Positions 1-8,267 of a stretch of DNA of 40,320 bases are shown here, piece after piece. The notes under the pieces were generated by a model. The model did not search any database and was not told the origin of the DNA. It saw nothing but the letters and a program-made list of their open reading frames with translations. Each line of letters opens with the position of its first letter. The stretch's first letter is position 1. The stretch comes from Grimontia marina (GTDB lineage Bacteria > Pseudomonadota > Gammaproteobacteria > Enterobacterales > Vibrionaceae): assembly GCF_900060185.1 (NCBI RefSeq), contig NZ_FIZY01000044.1, positions 1-40,320 on the forward strand, given 5' to 3'. A program made the position numbers and the translations under genes.

Positions 1-30
1 GCCACGAGGTATCGGTGCTATGATGGCCAT
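1..30 (-). CDS. IS630 family transposase, first 10 codons (partial)
   Basis: Minus-strand ATG at 30-28 followed by codons for MAIIAPIPRG, identical to the start of the transposase at 39687. The gene continues past the left edge of the window, so nothing can be said about whether this copy is intact. Confidence 0.7.
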   Translation of the reverse strand, partial: MAIIAPIPRG

Positions 31-137
31 CACTCAGTCCTTTTGTCGGTATGTTTCGGTTTGGCGATTGATCAGATCGCACAAAGCGGACTGAGTTTCT
101 CTTATCTTTGAGATCTACTATTAGGAACAGCTATTTA
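1..137 (-). mobile_element. IS630-family element, 5' end only (left copy)
   Basis: Bases 1-138 are the exact reverse complement of 39579-39716, so this is the start of the same insertion sequence seen at the right edge, in opposite orientation. Identity stops at a TA dinucleotide (136-137), as expected for IS630-type elements, which insert at and duplicate TA. Only the first ten transposase codons and the leader are inside the window; the rest lies beyond base 1. The far end and the second TA copy cannot be seen. Confidence 0.9.
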
Positions 138-396
138 GCGCCTAGCTTCACATAACTCTGTATTAAACCCTGCATAAATATCCGGTCACTGGGCTGATGG
201 TTCTTATGTATTACTTGAACTTGCACTGTCGTTTGAGCATAAAGTGACCTTTGATGATGAAAAAACTGTGTGAAATCAGGTAGTATTTATACGAATAGGA
301 TGTGAGCTATCTGTAATCGCAATCAATACGAAGAGCGATGAAGGTGACTGATCGCTCACGACGTTAATCGCAGAGTGAGCAGGAACTAAAGGACTA
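138..396. other. Intergenic region between the IS end and the TetR-like gene
   Basis: No convincing gene. An inverted repeat GCTCAC (354-359) / GTGAGC (375-380) sits just upstream of the TetR-like start codon at 397 and could be an operator half-site pair or a leader hairpin. An A/T-rich stretch around 280-295 could hold a -10 element. Nothing here continues the gene interrupted by the other IS copy at 39579. Confidence 0.4.
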
Positions 397-939
397 ATGG
401 CGAAGAATACCAAAGAAGGCGCTCTGCAGACCGAAGCGCTTATTTATAGAACTATCTTAGAAATTTTTATGGAGTTAGGCTGGGATGCAGTGACCTATGG
501 GTCTATTGCCAAACGGACTGGATTGAGCCGAAGTGGAATCCAGCGAGTTGTCCCTACCAAAGAATCTATGGTGAATGCATTTCAGGGGCAGGTGCTTGCC
601 TACGTCACCAGCCAAATCGATCCCACTGACACCGACTCAATAAAGAAAACATGGATTGAAGCCCTTTCAGAGGCCAAATTCGCTAACTGTATACGATACC
701 TTTTGGGGGCAGTTAAAGAAGGTGGGCAAAGCAAAGAAAAAGTCGCTTTTGGAGTTTCTAAGCTGATAGAGCGATACGGTCAACCCTTGGTTATCGAGCT
801 CATCGGCCTTTCAGCAATATATTTGTTAGACATAGAACTCGATAAACAAAGTCAGGGGCTAGACAATGAAAATATCCAAAACGAAAGGGTCGGCTGCAAG
901 CACTGTGTTGTTAGTGATATTAGCTGGGTGCGCAATTAA
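397..939 (+). CDS. TetR/AcrR-like transcriptional regulator
   Basis: 180 residues. The N-terminal ~60 residues fit a TetR-type DNA-binding domain: a first helix rich in TEALIYRTILEIF, then the helix-turn-helix around residues 35-55 (SIAKRTGLSRSGIQRVVPTK). TetR proteins are dimeric repressors whose C-terminal half binds a small ligand; the ligand cannot be read here. The ATG at 397 follows AAAGGA with a short spacer. The last 25 codons overlap the start of the lipoprotein gene at 866 in another frame. The C-terminal tail after about residue 155 looks unlike a TetR helix and may be read-through of a frameshifted end. An IS copy lies about 260 bp upstream. The family call is good; the regulated gene is unknown, the adjoining lipoprotein being the simplest guess. 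Confidence 0.7.
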   Translation: MAKNTKEGALQTEALIYRTILEIFMELGWDAVTYGSIAKRTGLSRSGIQRVVPTKESMVNAFQGQVLAYVTSQIDPTDTDSIKKTWIEALSEAKFANCIRYLLGAVKEGGQSKEKVAFGVSKLIERYGQPLVIELIGLSAIYLLDIELDKQSQGLDNENIQNERVGCKHCVVSDISWVRN

Positions 940-1240
940 GCAATTTAAAGAAATCACGGTTTATAAAACCAAAGGGTCAGTTCAGTGTGAATCCTCGGGT
1001 ATGAGTATTTCTGAGAGCGAGGTGCAACTGCATAACAGCGGTGTTGAAGTATTCTCTTCAAAATGTGGGGTACTGGACGGCGGGTTTGCACAGATATGCG
1101 GTGGCAAGACGGGCGACATTCTGCTTCACACCATCAACTCGCGTTACGAAAACCTAGCGGTGGCCATGGGGTACCAGCCTGTTTCAGCCCTTGTCTCTGA
1201 AGAATCTCTTAAGGGCTTTAGCTTAGTAGAATGCCAGTAA
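866..1240 (+). CDS. Small predicted lipoprotein, unknown function
   Basis: 124 residues with a lysine-rich start, a hydrophobic stretch and a lipobox LAGC with the acylated cysteine at residue 22, so it should be an envelope lipoprotein. The mature part has four cysteines (C41, C67, C78 and C123), possibly disulfide bonded, and a motif GGKTGDILLHTINSRYENLA that I do not recognise. The ATG at 866 follows CAGGGGCTAGACA, a plausible ribosome site. It overlaps the 3' end of the TetR-like gene by 74 bp, much more than usual translational coupling, and ends at a strong hairpin terminator. The signal and lipobox are visible; no function can be assigned. Confidence 0.65.
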   Translation: MKISKTKGSAASTVLLVILAGCAIKQFKEITVYKTKGSVQCESSGMSISESEVQLHNSGVEVFSSKCGVLDGGFAQICGGKTGDILLHTINSRYENLAVAMGYQPVSALVSEESLKGFSLVECQ

Positions 1241-1267
1241 AAGGGCCTCTACGTTGAGAGGCCTTTT
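1241..1267. terminator. Bidirectional intrinsic terminator
   Basis: Stem GGCCTCT (1244-1250) / AGAGGCC (1257-1263) with a 6-nt loop, flanked by A-run and T-run, so it can end both the lipoprotein transcript (+) and the convergent barrel-protein transcript (-). Confidence 0.85.
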
Positions 1268-1280
1268 AAATGTTCGTGAC

Positions 1281-1838
1281 TTAGAACTTGAAGCGGGTGG
1301 TGAACATGAACTGGTCACCATAAGCCTCGTTAAAGCGAAGTTGAGAGCCGATAGAAAACAGCTCGGTTGCGTGGAAACGCGCATTCACGGAACCGAAAAT
1401 GTCAGCATAGTCTGAAATAGAAAGTTGACCAATCTCAGCGCCTACTTCCAGTTGAGGGCTAAGCCACTGACGCAAACCCAGATTAACTTCTACACCAAAT
1501 TCCGTGTCGTGGTTGTATTTTCCACGCTGTTTCATAGTGCGAAGAGCTAGTTCACCGTAAACGTCCGCCCAGTTGTTCACTGGTGCATGGAAACCGATAG
1601 CTGCAGTGGAATCGAAATCGGATTCAAACTCAGTATCGATTTCAGCACGAATGTGCGCATTAGGGTGGATGGAAGTGCTGAAACCAACACCGTAAGTGAC
1701 AGGGCTAATACCAACGCGAGCCTCAAAGTAGTCGTAACTAAAGTTGCTCATGGTGTTGTCATTAGCAGCACTTGCAGCAGAGAAGCCAGCAGAGGCTGAG
1801 GCCGCCAGCAAAATACCAGCAATCTTGGTTTTGCGCAT
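1281..1838 (-). CDS. Outer membrane beta-barrel protein, unknown function
   Basis: 185 residues from the ATG at 1838; a TTG one codon upstream is possible but less likely. Residues 1-25 form a classic signal peptide ending SAASA before ANDN. The mature part alternates polar and hydrophobic residues in short strands with many aromatic residues and ends in Phe (TTRFKF), the usual C-terminal signature recognised by the Bam complex. The size suggests a small barrel of about eight strands. Repeated motifs such as DYFEARVGISPVTYGVGFS and LRQWLSPQLEVGAEIG fit an outer-membrane porin-like or OmpA-barrel fold, but no named family is certain. It is convergent with the lipoprotein gene and shares its terminator. 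Confidence 0.7.
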   Translation of the reverse strand: MRKTKIAGILLAASASAGFSAASAANDNTMSNFSYDYFEARVGISPVTYGVGFSTSIHPNAHIRAEIDTEFESDFDSTAAIGFHAPVNNWADVYGELALRTMKQRGKYNHDTEFGVEVNLGLRQWLSPQLEVGAEIGQLSISDYADIFGSVNARFHATELFSIGSQLRFNEAYGDQFMFTTRFKF

Positions 1839-2112
1839 CAAAAGGGTCTCGTGATGAAAAACATTGTGTGCGTATTCTAATAGAAGTCGCTTTTGCTAAA
1901 CAACAGCATAGCACTGTTATCTGGCGCTATAACCGTTATTTTGTACTTGATATGCTGGTTTTTTGACCACTCCTTACTCAAAATGCTTGGGATTTGGGCC
2001 TGCGTACTTTGTGTGATGCTTCAGGTATCGGAATAGCTCAAGCGATTTTTACTTACCACGCTATTCAGAACACCACGTTCATCGTTTACACGTAAAATAA
2101 GTTACTTGCTCA
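1839..2112. other. Intergenic region upstream of the barrel gene and downstream of the kinase gene
   Basis: About 270 bp without a supported gene. The part near 1845-1960 should carry the minus-strand promoter of the barrel protein. The part near 2060-2110 lies downstream of the kinase stop codon; I see no clear hairpin terminator there. Confidence 0.35.
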
Positions 2113-4065
2113 TCATTCCTCCATGTATGGCGTAACAAGGGGGGAATAGGGAAGGGTAACTGTCATTGCTGTAAATTCGTCGGGTGTAGATCTGACGTCA
2201 ATTGAACCACCATGATGCTCAACGATTTGGCGACAAACTGAAAGCCCGATGCCAAGCCCAAAGTGGCCTTCTCGTTTTGTGGTGTAATTGAGTTCGAAGA
2301 CTTTATCTTTGATGGCGTCAGGGATGCCAACACCGTTGTCCATCACTGTGACTTTAACGGCTTTTCGGCTGCGATAAATGGTTTCACGGGTTCTCACCTC
2401 CACTTCGCCGTGTTGACCTACAGCGTCCAGTGCATTGGAAATCAGGTTGGTCCAAACTTGTTGCAGCGCGATAGGCATACAGCGGATAGGCCGCAATTTA
2501 CCGTAATCCTTAACCAATTTGATGCGTTTAAGCTGATTCTCAAACATCACAAGGGTATCTTCAATGCCTTCATGGATGTCCACTTCATGCATGGTTTCGT
2601 CATCCTGTCGGGCATAGGTTTTCAGGCTTCTCACCATGTCAGCGATACGCCTTGCACAGACATTTGTTGAGCGGAGCAAGCTTCCTGCCTGATAGAACAT
2701 GTCCCACTGATTAAGCGTTTGCTGGAATTCACCACCCAAGGCTTTGATCCAGAAAGCGATGTCATCAGGTTTATCTAATCCCATGTTGACTGCTTTTCTT
2801 GCGAGGCTCCGGTTCCCCAACGATGGTTCTAGAGCTTTGGTCAGTTTACGGGCATCAGATGTCGACATCGGGCGGGAAAGCAAAGCTTCTTCCATGATTT
2901 TATTGGCTTTTTCCCTTGCCTGCATATTGAGATCGACATTAATCAATGTGCCAATGTTGTCGCGTAATGTTTCACTGTTTCGCAAAATGGCAGAGACCGG
3001 GTTGTTAAGCTCGTGGGCAACACCAGCGACGAGTTGTCCGAGCATTGCCATCTTTTCTTTTTCGATAAGCTGCTTGTGGGCCATCTCAAGCGATTGCAGG
3101 GTTTGCTGCAGTTTTACTTCTGTCGTAATACTGCGCTTCAAGCGGCGGTTGAAATGACGGAGCAGATAATTGGAAAACAGCGGGAGCAGATCATTCCGGG
3201 CCTGCATGACCTGAGAAAAAAGACTTCTGTTGAGCTTCAGGACCTTAGTGGTGTGAAGGGTGATACCTGTAGAAAACGATACATCTCCGGTAACGAAAGA
3301 CATTCCGCCTATCAGGCTACCTTGACCAAGCCTTGCAACTTCGTGTGAAGCTCCGGTTTCATCTCGTTTCAGCAGTGCCACTTCACCTTCCACGACAAAC
3401 CAGAGGAACGAATTGGGCTTATCTTCATGAGTGAGAACATGATCTTCACTGTACAGTCGGCTGACATCGTGTTCGCTGTTCTGGTTAAAGTATTCGGTGA
3501 TGCCATCTATGAGTTGCTTGGATAATTCTTCGTCAGAGACTCCAAGTGAGGATTCAATAAACCCATTACGATAAGTCGCGAGTTTCTTCTCGATGTGTGC
3601 ATCAAGCAGTCTACGTTGATCTAGCGTGTTGCAGTAGCTCAGTAGGTCGTCGGGATTGAATTCCAGAACATAGAGTGTCAGTTCCTTTTTGGCCAACTCC
3701 TTGATTTCGTTCTCTGCCCAAGGTTTGGTTAGGCAGTAGTTTAGGCGTCCTTCGTTGACTGCCTGCATAATTTTTTCCAGATCGGGCTGGTCATTAAGCA
3801 GAACCGTTCTGGCACCCTGGGAAGCGGGATGATTATCAATATTGATAAGAAGGGAAATCCCTTCATCTTCACCGAGAGTGTGGTCACAAATGAAAAGGGC
3901 AACTCTGCGCTCTTCGCGATGAAGTTGCTCTAAAATCATGTTCGCTGACGCTGCATTGTCAGCACACAGAAGGTCGAAGGTTTCGCCTAAATCGGACAAT
4001 TCGTGTTCAATGCGCGCTAAAATAGCAGGATCGTCGTCCAGACAAAGAATAACATTGGAATTCAT
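2113..4065 (-). CDS. REC-cNMP-histidine kinase signalling protein
   Basis: 650 residues from the ATG at 4065; upstream codons to 4215 are open but look non-coding, and an ATG at 4086 is the alternative. Domains in order: receiver (about 1-125; acidic D11-D12, phosphoacceptor D61, K114, with Asn at position 91 where Thr/Ser is usual); cyclic-nucleotide-binding-like beta barrel (about 205-290, VVEGEVALLKRD and LIGGMSFVTGD); coiled coil (305-340); HisKA with H351 in VAHELNNP; HATPase with N544, the DNGVG box (576-580) and GLGIGL (603-608). About 110 residues separate the H-box from the second dimerisation helix, an unusually long insertion. It is a cytoplasmic kinase with no membrane segment, so it senses an internal signal. 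It is divergent from the DUF945 gene. The stand-alone receiver at 9701 is a likely partner (inference). Confidence 0.88.
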   Translation of the reverse strand: MNSNVILCLDDDPAILARIEHELSDLGETFDLLCADNAASANMILEQLHREERRVALFICDHTLGEDEGISLLINIDNHPASQGARTVLLNDQPDLEKIMQAVNEGRLNYCLTKPWAENEIKELAKKELTLYVLEFNPDDLLSYCNTLDQRRLLDAHIEKKLATYRNGFIESSLGVSDEELSKQLIDGITEYFNQNSEHDVSRLYSEDHVLTHEDKPNSFLWFVVEGEVALLKRDETGASHEVARLGQGSLIGGMSFVTGDVSFSTGITLHTTKVLKLNRSLFSQVMQARNDLLPLFSNYLLRHFNRRLKRSITTEVKLQQTLQSLEMAHKQLIEKEKMAMLGQLVAGVAHELNNPVSAILRNSETLRDNIGTLINVDLNMQAREKANKIMEEALLSRPMSTSDARKLTKALEPSLGNRSLARKAVNMGLDKPDDIAFWIKALGGEFQQTLNQWDMFYQAGSLLRSTNVCARRIADMVRSLKTYARQDDETMHEVDIHEGIEDTLVMFENQLKRIKLVKDYGKLRPIRCMPIALQQVWTNLISNALDAVGQHGEVEVRTRETIYRSRKAVKVTVMDNGVGIPDAIKDKVFELNYTTKREGHFGLGIGLSVCRQIVEHHGGSIDVRSTPDEFTAMTVTLPYSPLVTPYMEE

Positions 4066-4255
4066 GCGGTTACCGTAAATCGACATTTTTTGTGAGTGTA
4101 TCCTGTTGAACGTCTTCAAGCTGAGAAGAACGCTGCAAACTGACACATATTTTAAGAAAACCTCATCACCGAATAGGGTTATGATAACCAATGAGTTACA
4201 CTCAGATTTAAACAAACACCAAAGGTTAACTACCCCCTAGTCAGTTGGAGTGAAA

Positions 4256-5569
4256 ATGATATTTGGAAAATATGCAGCAGTAGCAGGCGCGGCAGCAATT
4301 GCTGTTTTGTGGCCGTTTGCGACAGGACAAATTGCTAAATCTCAGTATGAAGCCGAGATTGAAAAAGTGGAGTCCTCTTATCTGGCTGTTGAAAATGTTT
4401 CGTATGATCGCGGCTACCTGTCCTCAAATGTTGTCACTAAATTCTCACTAACAGGCCCAACCAAAGCGTTTTATGAGGCAGAAGGTCTGCCAACCTCTTT
4501 CACTGTATTGAGCGAGGTTGCTCACGGCTTCCTTAGCATCAGCGCAATATCTGAACTTGAAATGACACCTGAACTGAAAACACTGTCAGAAGTGCTTTGG
4601 TCATCGGGTGAATCTCCAGTCACTCTGTTGAGTGAAACGTCTGTATTCGGGGACACCCAGTTTGACCTCACTGTTCGTGCCATGAATGGCGGGGACGAAG
4701 AAGTGACGATTACGAGTTCTCCGGCAAACGTATCTGGTACTGCTGATAAAGACGGCAATATGGTTTATCAGATGGAAATGCCTTCTATAGAATTTGCGGG
4801 CCTAGAAGGTGAGAAGTTCACTTTTAGCGAAATCACAGGTTCTGGTCAGGGTAAAATGGTCGATGAAATTTGGGTTGGACAGCAACTCTTAAATGCGAAG
4901 GCCGTCAGCCTGACAGATGGCACTGGTATGGCCGCGACAGTGACCAATCTTGGACTTGATGTCCAAAATGAAATGAATGCCACCAATGGCGATGTAACGA
5001 CAGCGAAGACGGAAGAACTTCGCATGACAAGCAAAAATACTATTTCTTTCCAAAAGCTTGATGTGCCAGAAACCATGGTGCTTGATAACTTCAAACTTGG
5101 TGTGAACTTTAAAGATCTGGATTATACGGCAATGCTTTCGCTGGCTGAAAAAGCGGAAAGCCTAAATGCAGAACCGACGGATGAAGAGATGATGCAACTG
5201 GCAACTTCCTTGGATGGCCTATTGGAAAGCGGTATGACTTTCGAACTGATGCCATTTGAAGTGGATACACCAGAAGGTCGTGTTGACGCGAAGTTAGATC
5301 TCACTGTCGAGCCTGGTCTCGGCAGCGTAACCCAGAACTTCGGTGCATTGATGTCAAAGCTGAAAGGTAACTTGTTTATACACGTGCCTGCTGCATACGT
5401 GCAAGGCGTACCTGGCTTATCTGAATCACTGAGCAATCTCGAGCAGTATGGCTTTATCAGTGAAGGTGAAAACGGTGTAACTCTAGAAGCACAAATTGAA
5501 GGTGATCAGGCAGTATCGCCCAGCGGTGAGCGTATTCCAATTGGGCTTCTAATGATGATGTTTATGTAA
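4256..5569 (+). CDS. YdgA-like DUF945 family protein
   Basis: 437 residues. The ATG at 4256 is preferred over the in-frame GTG at 4250 because GGAG at 4247-4250 then sits 5 nt upstream. A single N-terminal hydrophobic segment (about residues 4-22, AVAGAAAIAVLWPFATG) anchors or exports the protein, followed by a periplasmic domain. The pattern YEAEIEKVESSYLAVENVSYDRGYLSS is typical of the YdgA/DUF945 family (periplasmic, poorly characterised; AsmA-like in general look). Methionine-rich C-terminus (LLMMMFM). It is transcribed alone, ending at a good terminator. Role unknown. Confidence 0.75.
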   Translation: MIFGKYAAVAGAAAIAVLWPFATGQIAKSQYEAEIEKVESSYLAVENVSYDRGYLSSNVVTKFSLTGPTKAFYEAEGLPTSFTVLSEVAHGFLSISAISELEMTPELKTLSEVLWSSGESPVTLLSETSVFGDTQFDLTVRAMNGGDEEVTITSSPANVSGTADKDGNMVYQMEMPSIEFAGLEGEKFTFSEITGSGQGKMVDEIWVGQQLLNAKAVSLTDGTGMAATVTNLGLDVQNEMNATNGDVTTAKTEELRMTSKNTISFQKLDVPETMVLDNFKLGVNFKDLDYTAMLSLAEKAESLNAEPTDEEMMQLATSLDGLLESGMTFELMPFEVDTPEGRVDAKLDLTVEPGLGSVTQNFGALMSKLKGNLFIHVPAAYVQGVPGLSESLSNLEQYGFISEGENGVTLEAQIEGDQAVSPSGERIPIGLLMMMFM

Positions 5570-5591
5570 TTATCAGTCCAATGATTTACTG

Positions 5592-5623
5592 AAAGCCGAC
5601 GCACTGCTTGTCGGCTTTCTCTT
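5592..5623 (+). terminator. Intrinsic terminator after the DUF945 gene
   Basis: Stem AAAGCCGAC (5592-5600) / GTCGGCTTT (5610-5618), 9-nt loop, then a CT-rich tail. Confidence 0.85.
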
Positions 5624-5781
5624 TACTGGTTCCGGATAGATCCTCTTTCATTTGTGACAAAGCGTAAAAATCCATCCGTCTTAGCTAGTAATTTTTCCGG
5701 CTTGGTCAACACTGTTAGGAAGAAACACAGAGATTTATCCCTGTTTTCTAAAAACGTCTCATTCAAAAACAAGGGGGATGC

Positions 5782-6201
5782 ATGGAATCGATTAAAGTGA
5801 AAGATTACATGAATAAAAGGCCTGTCACCTTCAGCGCTTCCATGCCGCTGTCCAGAGCATTGGAAAAAATGCTCAGTGCGAATCAGACCGGTGGGCCAGT
5901 CGTTGATGAGAGAAATAAAGTGGTTGGATTTCTGTCAGAACAGGACTTAATACATAAGTTATTGAAAGCAGGTTATTATTGCCAGGACAGCAATAACGTA
6001 GCAGATTGTATGCACAGCGATGTGAAATCAGTTCTTCCTGATGACAGTATCATTCGTCTTGCGGAAGAGATGTTACCCGCAAAACCAAAAGTTTATCCGG
6101 TTATCGATGAAGATGAGCGTCTGGTCGGTTGTATCTCTCGTCGCGACATTTTGAGAGCCATTTCAACCCAGATTGATGATTGTTTCCACCATCCAGTTTA
6201 A
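5782..6201 (+). CDS. CBS-domain pair protein
   Basis: 139 residues made of two CBS motifs and nothing else. The first covers about 8-65 (VKDYMNKRPVTFSASMPLSR ... GPVVDERNKVVGFLSEQDLI), the second about 75-130 (VADCMHSDVKSVLPDDS ... VYPVIDEDERLVGCISRRDI). CBS pairs form a Bateman module that binds adenosine nucleotides and usually regulates another protein. No effector domain is attached, so its partner must be separate. The start ATG follows AAGGGGGATGC, a strong ribosome site. A terminator follows directly, so it appears monocistronic; the MATE gene downstream has its own start. Confidence 0.88.
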   Translation: MESIKVKDYMNKRPVTFSASMPLSRALEKMLSANQTGGPVVDERNKVVGFLSEQDLIHKLLKAGYYCQDSNNVADCMHSDVKSVLPDDSIIRLAEEMLPAKPKVYPVIDEDERLVGCISRRDILRAISTQIDDCFHHPV

Positions 6202-6235
6202 TTGTTCGAAAAAATTGAAAGAGTTGTTCAAAAAG

Positions 6236-6259
6236 AAGGTGCCTCAAGGCACCTTTTTT
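6236..6259 (+). terminator. Intrinsic terminator after the CBS gene
   Basis: Stem AAGGTGCC (6236-6243) / GGCACCTT (6248-6255) with a TCAA loop and a T-run. Its presence argues against the long open extension of the MATE reading frame that runs through it. Confidence 0.9.
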
Positions 6260-6322
6260 CATGGCATCATAGTCTGTTCGCTTTTACATGGCGTATTTAA
6301 CTACATAGAAACAGGACTACTC

Positions 6323-7798
6323 ATGCCAAGCCAATCCCAAGCCAAGTTTGTTAATGGCTCCATCATGCGCCATATTGCCGTGATGTCGACATCCGGTGCA
6401 GTGGGCTTGATGGCACTGTTTTTGGTCGACTTGGCTGATATGTTCTTCATCAGTTTACTAGGGCAAGTCGAACTTGCCGCCGCCGTAGGCTTTGCCGGTA
6501 CCATCATCTTCTTCTCTACTTCAGTATCTATTGGTACCTCTATTGCCATGGGCGCTCTGGTGAGTCGTGCGCTTGGCGCGGGCCAACGTGAAAAAGCGCG
6601 GAAAATCACAAGCAGCGTCATGGTATTTGCAGCCCTAGTGAGCATTGTCACGGTTGGCGTTATTCTGGCTTTCCTTGACCCAATTCTTGCGTCTATCGGG
6701 GCAGAAGGGAAAGTGGCAGCGAAAGCGAATGATTTCCTCTGGATCCTGCTTCCTGGCTCGCCGTTAATGGCAATGGGGATGGCCGGCGGTGCAGCGCTGA
6801 GAGGTGTCGGAGATGCCAAGCGCTCCATGGCTGCGACGCTCGCTGCGGGTGCAGCAAATGCCATATTGGACCCCATATTTATTTTCGCGCTATCAATGGG
6901 TGTGGAAGGCGCTGCAACTGCGTCCTTAATATCTCGATTTGTGATGTTTGGTGTGGCGTTCCAAGCGGTGCATCGTAAGCATGATTTAGTCACCATGCCG
7001 ACGTTTGAAGATCTTAAAACGTATTTTAAAGCCATCACCAATATTGCCGGTCCTGCAATCATCACCAATACTGCGACACCAATTGGGAACGCCATTGTCA
7101 CTGCACAGGTCGCGAAGTTTGGTGCGGACTACGTCGCAGGTTATGCAGTGATGGGGCGCTTGTTGCCTGTTTCCTTCGCGTTGATTTTCTCGCTCTCCGG
7201 CGCCGTGGGCCCAATTCTGGGGCAAAACTATGGTGCATTACGTTTTGACCGCGTGCGCCAGACACTGACTGATTCGGTGAAATTTGTGACAGCATACTGT
7301 GTCGGTGTTGCGATTATTCTTTACTTCTCACAGGGGTTCATCATTGATGCATTCAGCTTGAATGGCGATGCCGCTTCGATGGTGGCACTATTTTGCACCT
7401 ATATCGCGATTACCTTTATCTTCAACGGAACCTTGTTTGTCTCCAATGCGGCATTCAATAACCTTAACCGTCCTACATGGTCTACTGCGCTCAACGTGGG
7501 CAAGGCGACATTAGGCACCATTCCATTTGTGTATGTTGGTGGTCACTATGCGGGTGCGGAAGGGGTATTGATTGGTCAGGCAGTCGGCTCAGTACTCTTT
7601 GGTATTGCTGGTTACTTCCTGGTTAAGCGCCTTATTAATCAGTTAGCAGAAGCGCATGAAGAGAAAGAAGAAGATATCGTCCCTGTTGAGCCAAACGTTC
7701 CAGCTGCTGGACTGACAAGCTGTCGTGAAGTGATGGCTGAAGATGCTGATGAGTTGCTATCGGATGAGGACACCTCGAAGAACACAACGCGCTCTTAG
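6323..7798 (+). CDS. MATE family multidrug/sodium antiporter
   Basis: 491 residues from the ATG at 6323 (AGGA about 7 nt upstream). The frame is open back to 6173 but a terminator lies in that stretch. About twelve hydrophobic segments in two halves fit the MATE fold, with the typical first-half region around the FLVDLADMFFISLLGQVELAA segment and the LRGVGDAKRSM motif between helices, and a second half containing GPILGQNYGA. MATE proteins export cationic drugs, dyes or metabolites using a sodium or proton gradient in the inner membrane. The C-terminal 45-50 residues are a hydrophilic, strongly acidic tail (HEEKEED ... ELLSDEDTS) not needed by the fold. Substrate unknown. Confidence 0.9.
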   Translation: MPSQSQAKFVNGSIMRHIAVMSTSGAVGLMALFLVDLADMFFISLLGQVELAAAVGFAGTIIFFSTSVSIGTSIAMGALVSRALGAGQREKARKITSSVMVFAALVSIVTVGVILAFLDPILASIGAEGKVAAKANDFLWILLPGSPLMAMGMAGGAALRGVGDAKRSMAATLAAGAANAILDPIFIFALSMGVEGAATASLISRFVMFGVAFQAVHRKHDLVTMPTFEDLKTYFKAITNIAGPAIITNTATPIGNAIVTAQVAKFGADYVAGYAVMGRLLPVSFALIFSLSGAVGPILGQNYGALRFDRVRQTLTDSVKFVTAYCVGVAIILYFSQGFIIDAFSLNGDAASMVALFCTYIAITFIFNGTLFVSNAAFNNLNRPTWSTALNVGKATLGTIPFVYVGGHYAGAEGVLIGQAVGSVLFGIAGYFLVKRLINQLAEAHEEKEEDIVPVEPNVPAAGLTSCREVMAEDADELLSDEDTSKNTTRS

Positions 7799-7820
7799 CC
7801 TAAACGATGACTTCATAAAA

Positions 7821-7850
7821 GGACGCCATTGAGCGTCCTATTTTTATTTT
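7821..7850 (+). terminator. Intrinsic terminator after the MATE gene
   Basis: Stem GGACGC (7821-7826) / GCGTCC (7833-7838), 6-nt loop, followed by a T-rich tail (TATTTTTATTTT). Confidence 0.85.
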
Positions 7851-7936
7851 AAAACTCGAAATACAGACTATTGATAATACACCGCATTTTATTGATCTAA
7901 TTCAGTAACTCAGAATGGTATTGCGCGCAAAATATT

Positions 7937-8203
7937 TAGGGGCTGTTGACCTTTGGTGATGATTTTTGCAGCAGTTTGTGGCGGCTTTATTCAAGGCAGA
8001 GGCTTCGATGTGTAGCATGCCTACATGAGGAGCTGATAACGCAGAAGAAAGCCGCCACAAACGCTGCCCGTAGGGTTCTGCTAAAAGCGTTTTATGCTTT
8101 GTTAAGGTGTATTTACTTAGAATTCTAGGCGGCAAACACCTCGCCGCGCCTAAAACGCTTTTCGCTAAAACAAGAATTAACCACCAAAGGTCAACAGCCC
8201 CTA
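7937..8203. mobile_element. MITE-like non-coding element with 22-bp perfect terminal inverted repeats
   Basis: The ends 7937-7958 and 8182-8203 are perfect 22-bp inverted repeats, beginning and ending in TA, so a TA target duplication is possible. The inside has no credible gene but folds into two further hairpins: A, 7968-7988 with 8048-8067 (one unpaired base), and B, 8083-8094 with 8151-8162, the latter containing AGGTGT (8105-8110) / ACACCT (8136-8141) and the palindrome TAGAATTCTA (8118-8127). The whole thus draws as a closed stem with two arms. The size and ends fit a miniature inverted-repeat transposable element moved by a transposase elsewhere. It ends 64 bp before the SLC13 start and may affect its expression. 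The short open frames inside it are probably not genes. Confidence 0.75.
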
Positions 8204-8267
8204 GTTGCCCACGGATTCGGCAAGTTTCGAAGTGGGTGTTTTAGCTTTTAAGGGACTACAAGCGATT

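Noticed and set aside
4066-4215. 50-residue N-terminal extension of the kinase
   Set aside because: The extension lacks a domain and the receiver begins normally at the ATG at 4065, matching the start of the paralogous receiver.
6173-6322. N-terminal extension of the MATE protein
   Set aside because: An intrinsic terminator lies within it and the ATG at 6323 has a ribosome site and gives the normal N-terminus.
7902-8135. Short open frames inside the MITE-like element
   Set aside because: They coincide with inverted-repeat arms and have no start context or protein-like composition.
7937-8203. Retron msr/msd RNA
   Set aside because: The two-armed fold was suggestive, but there is no reverse transcriptase nearby and the TA-flanked perfect ends fit a MITE better.
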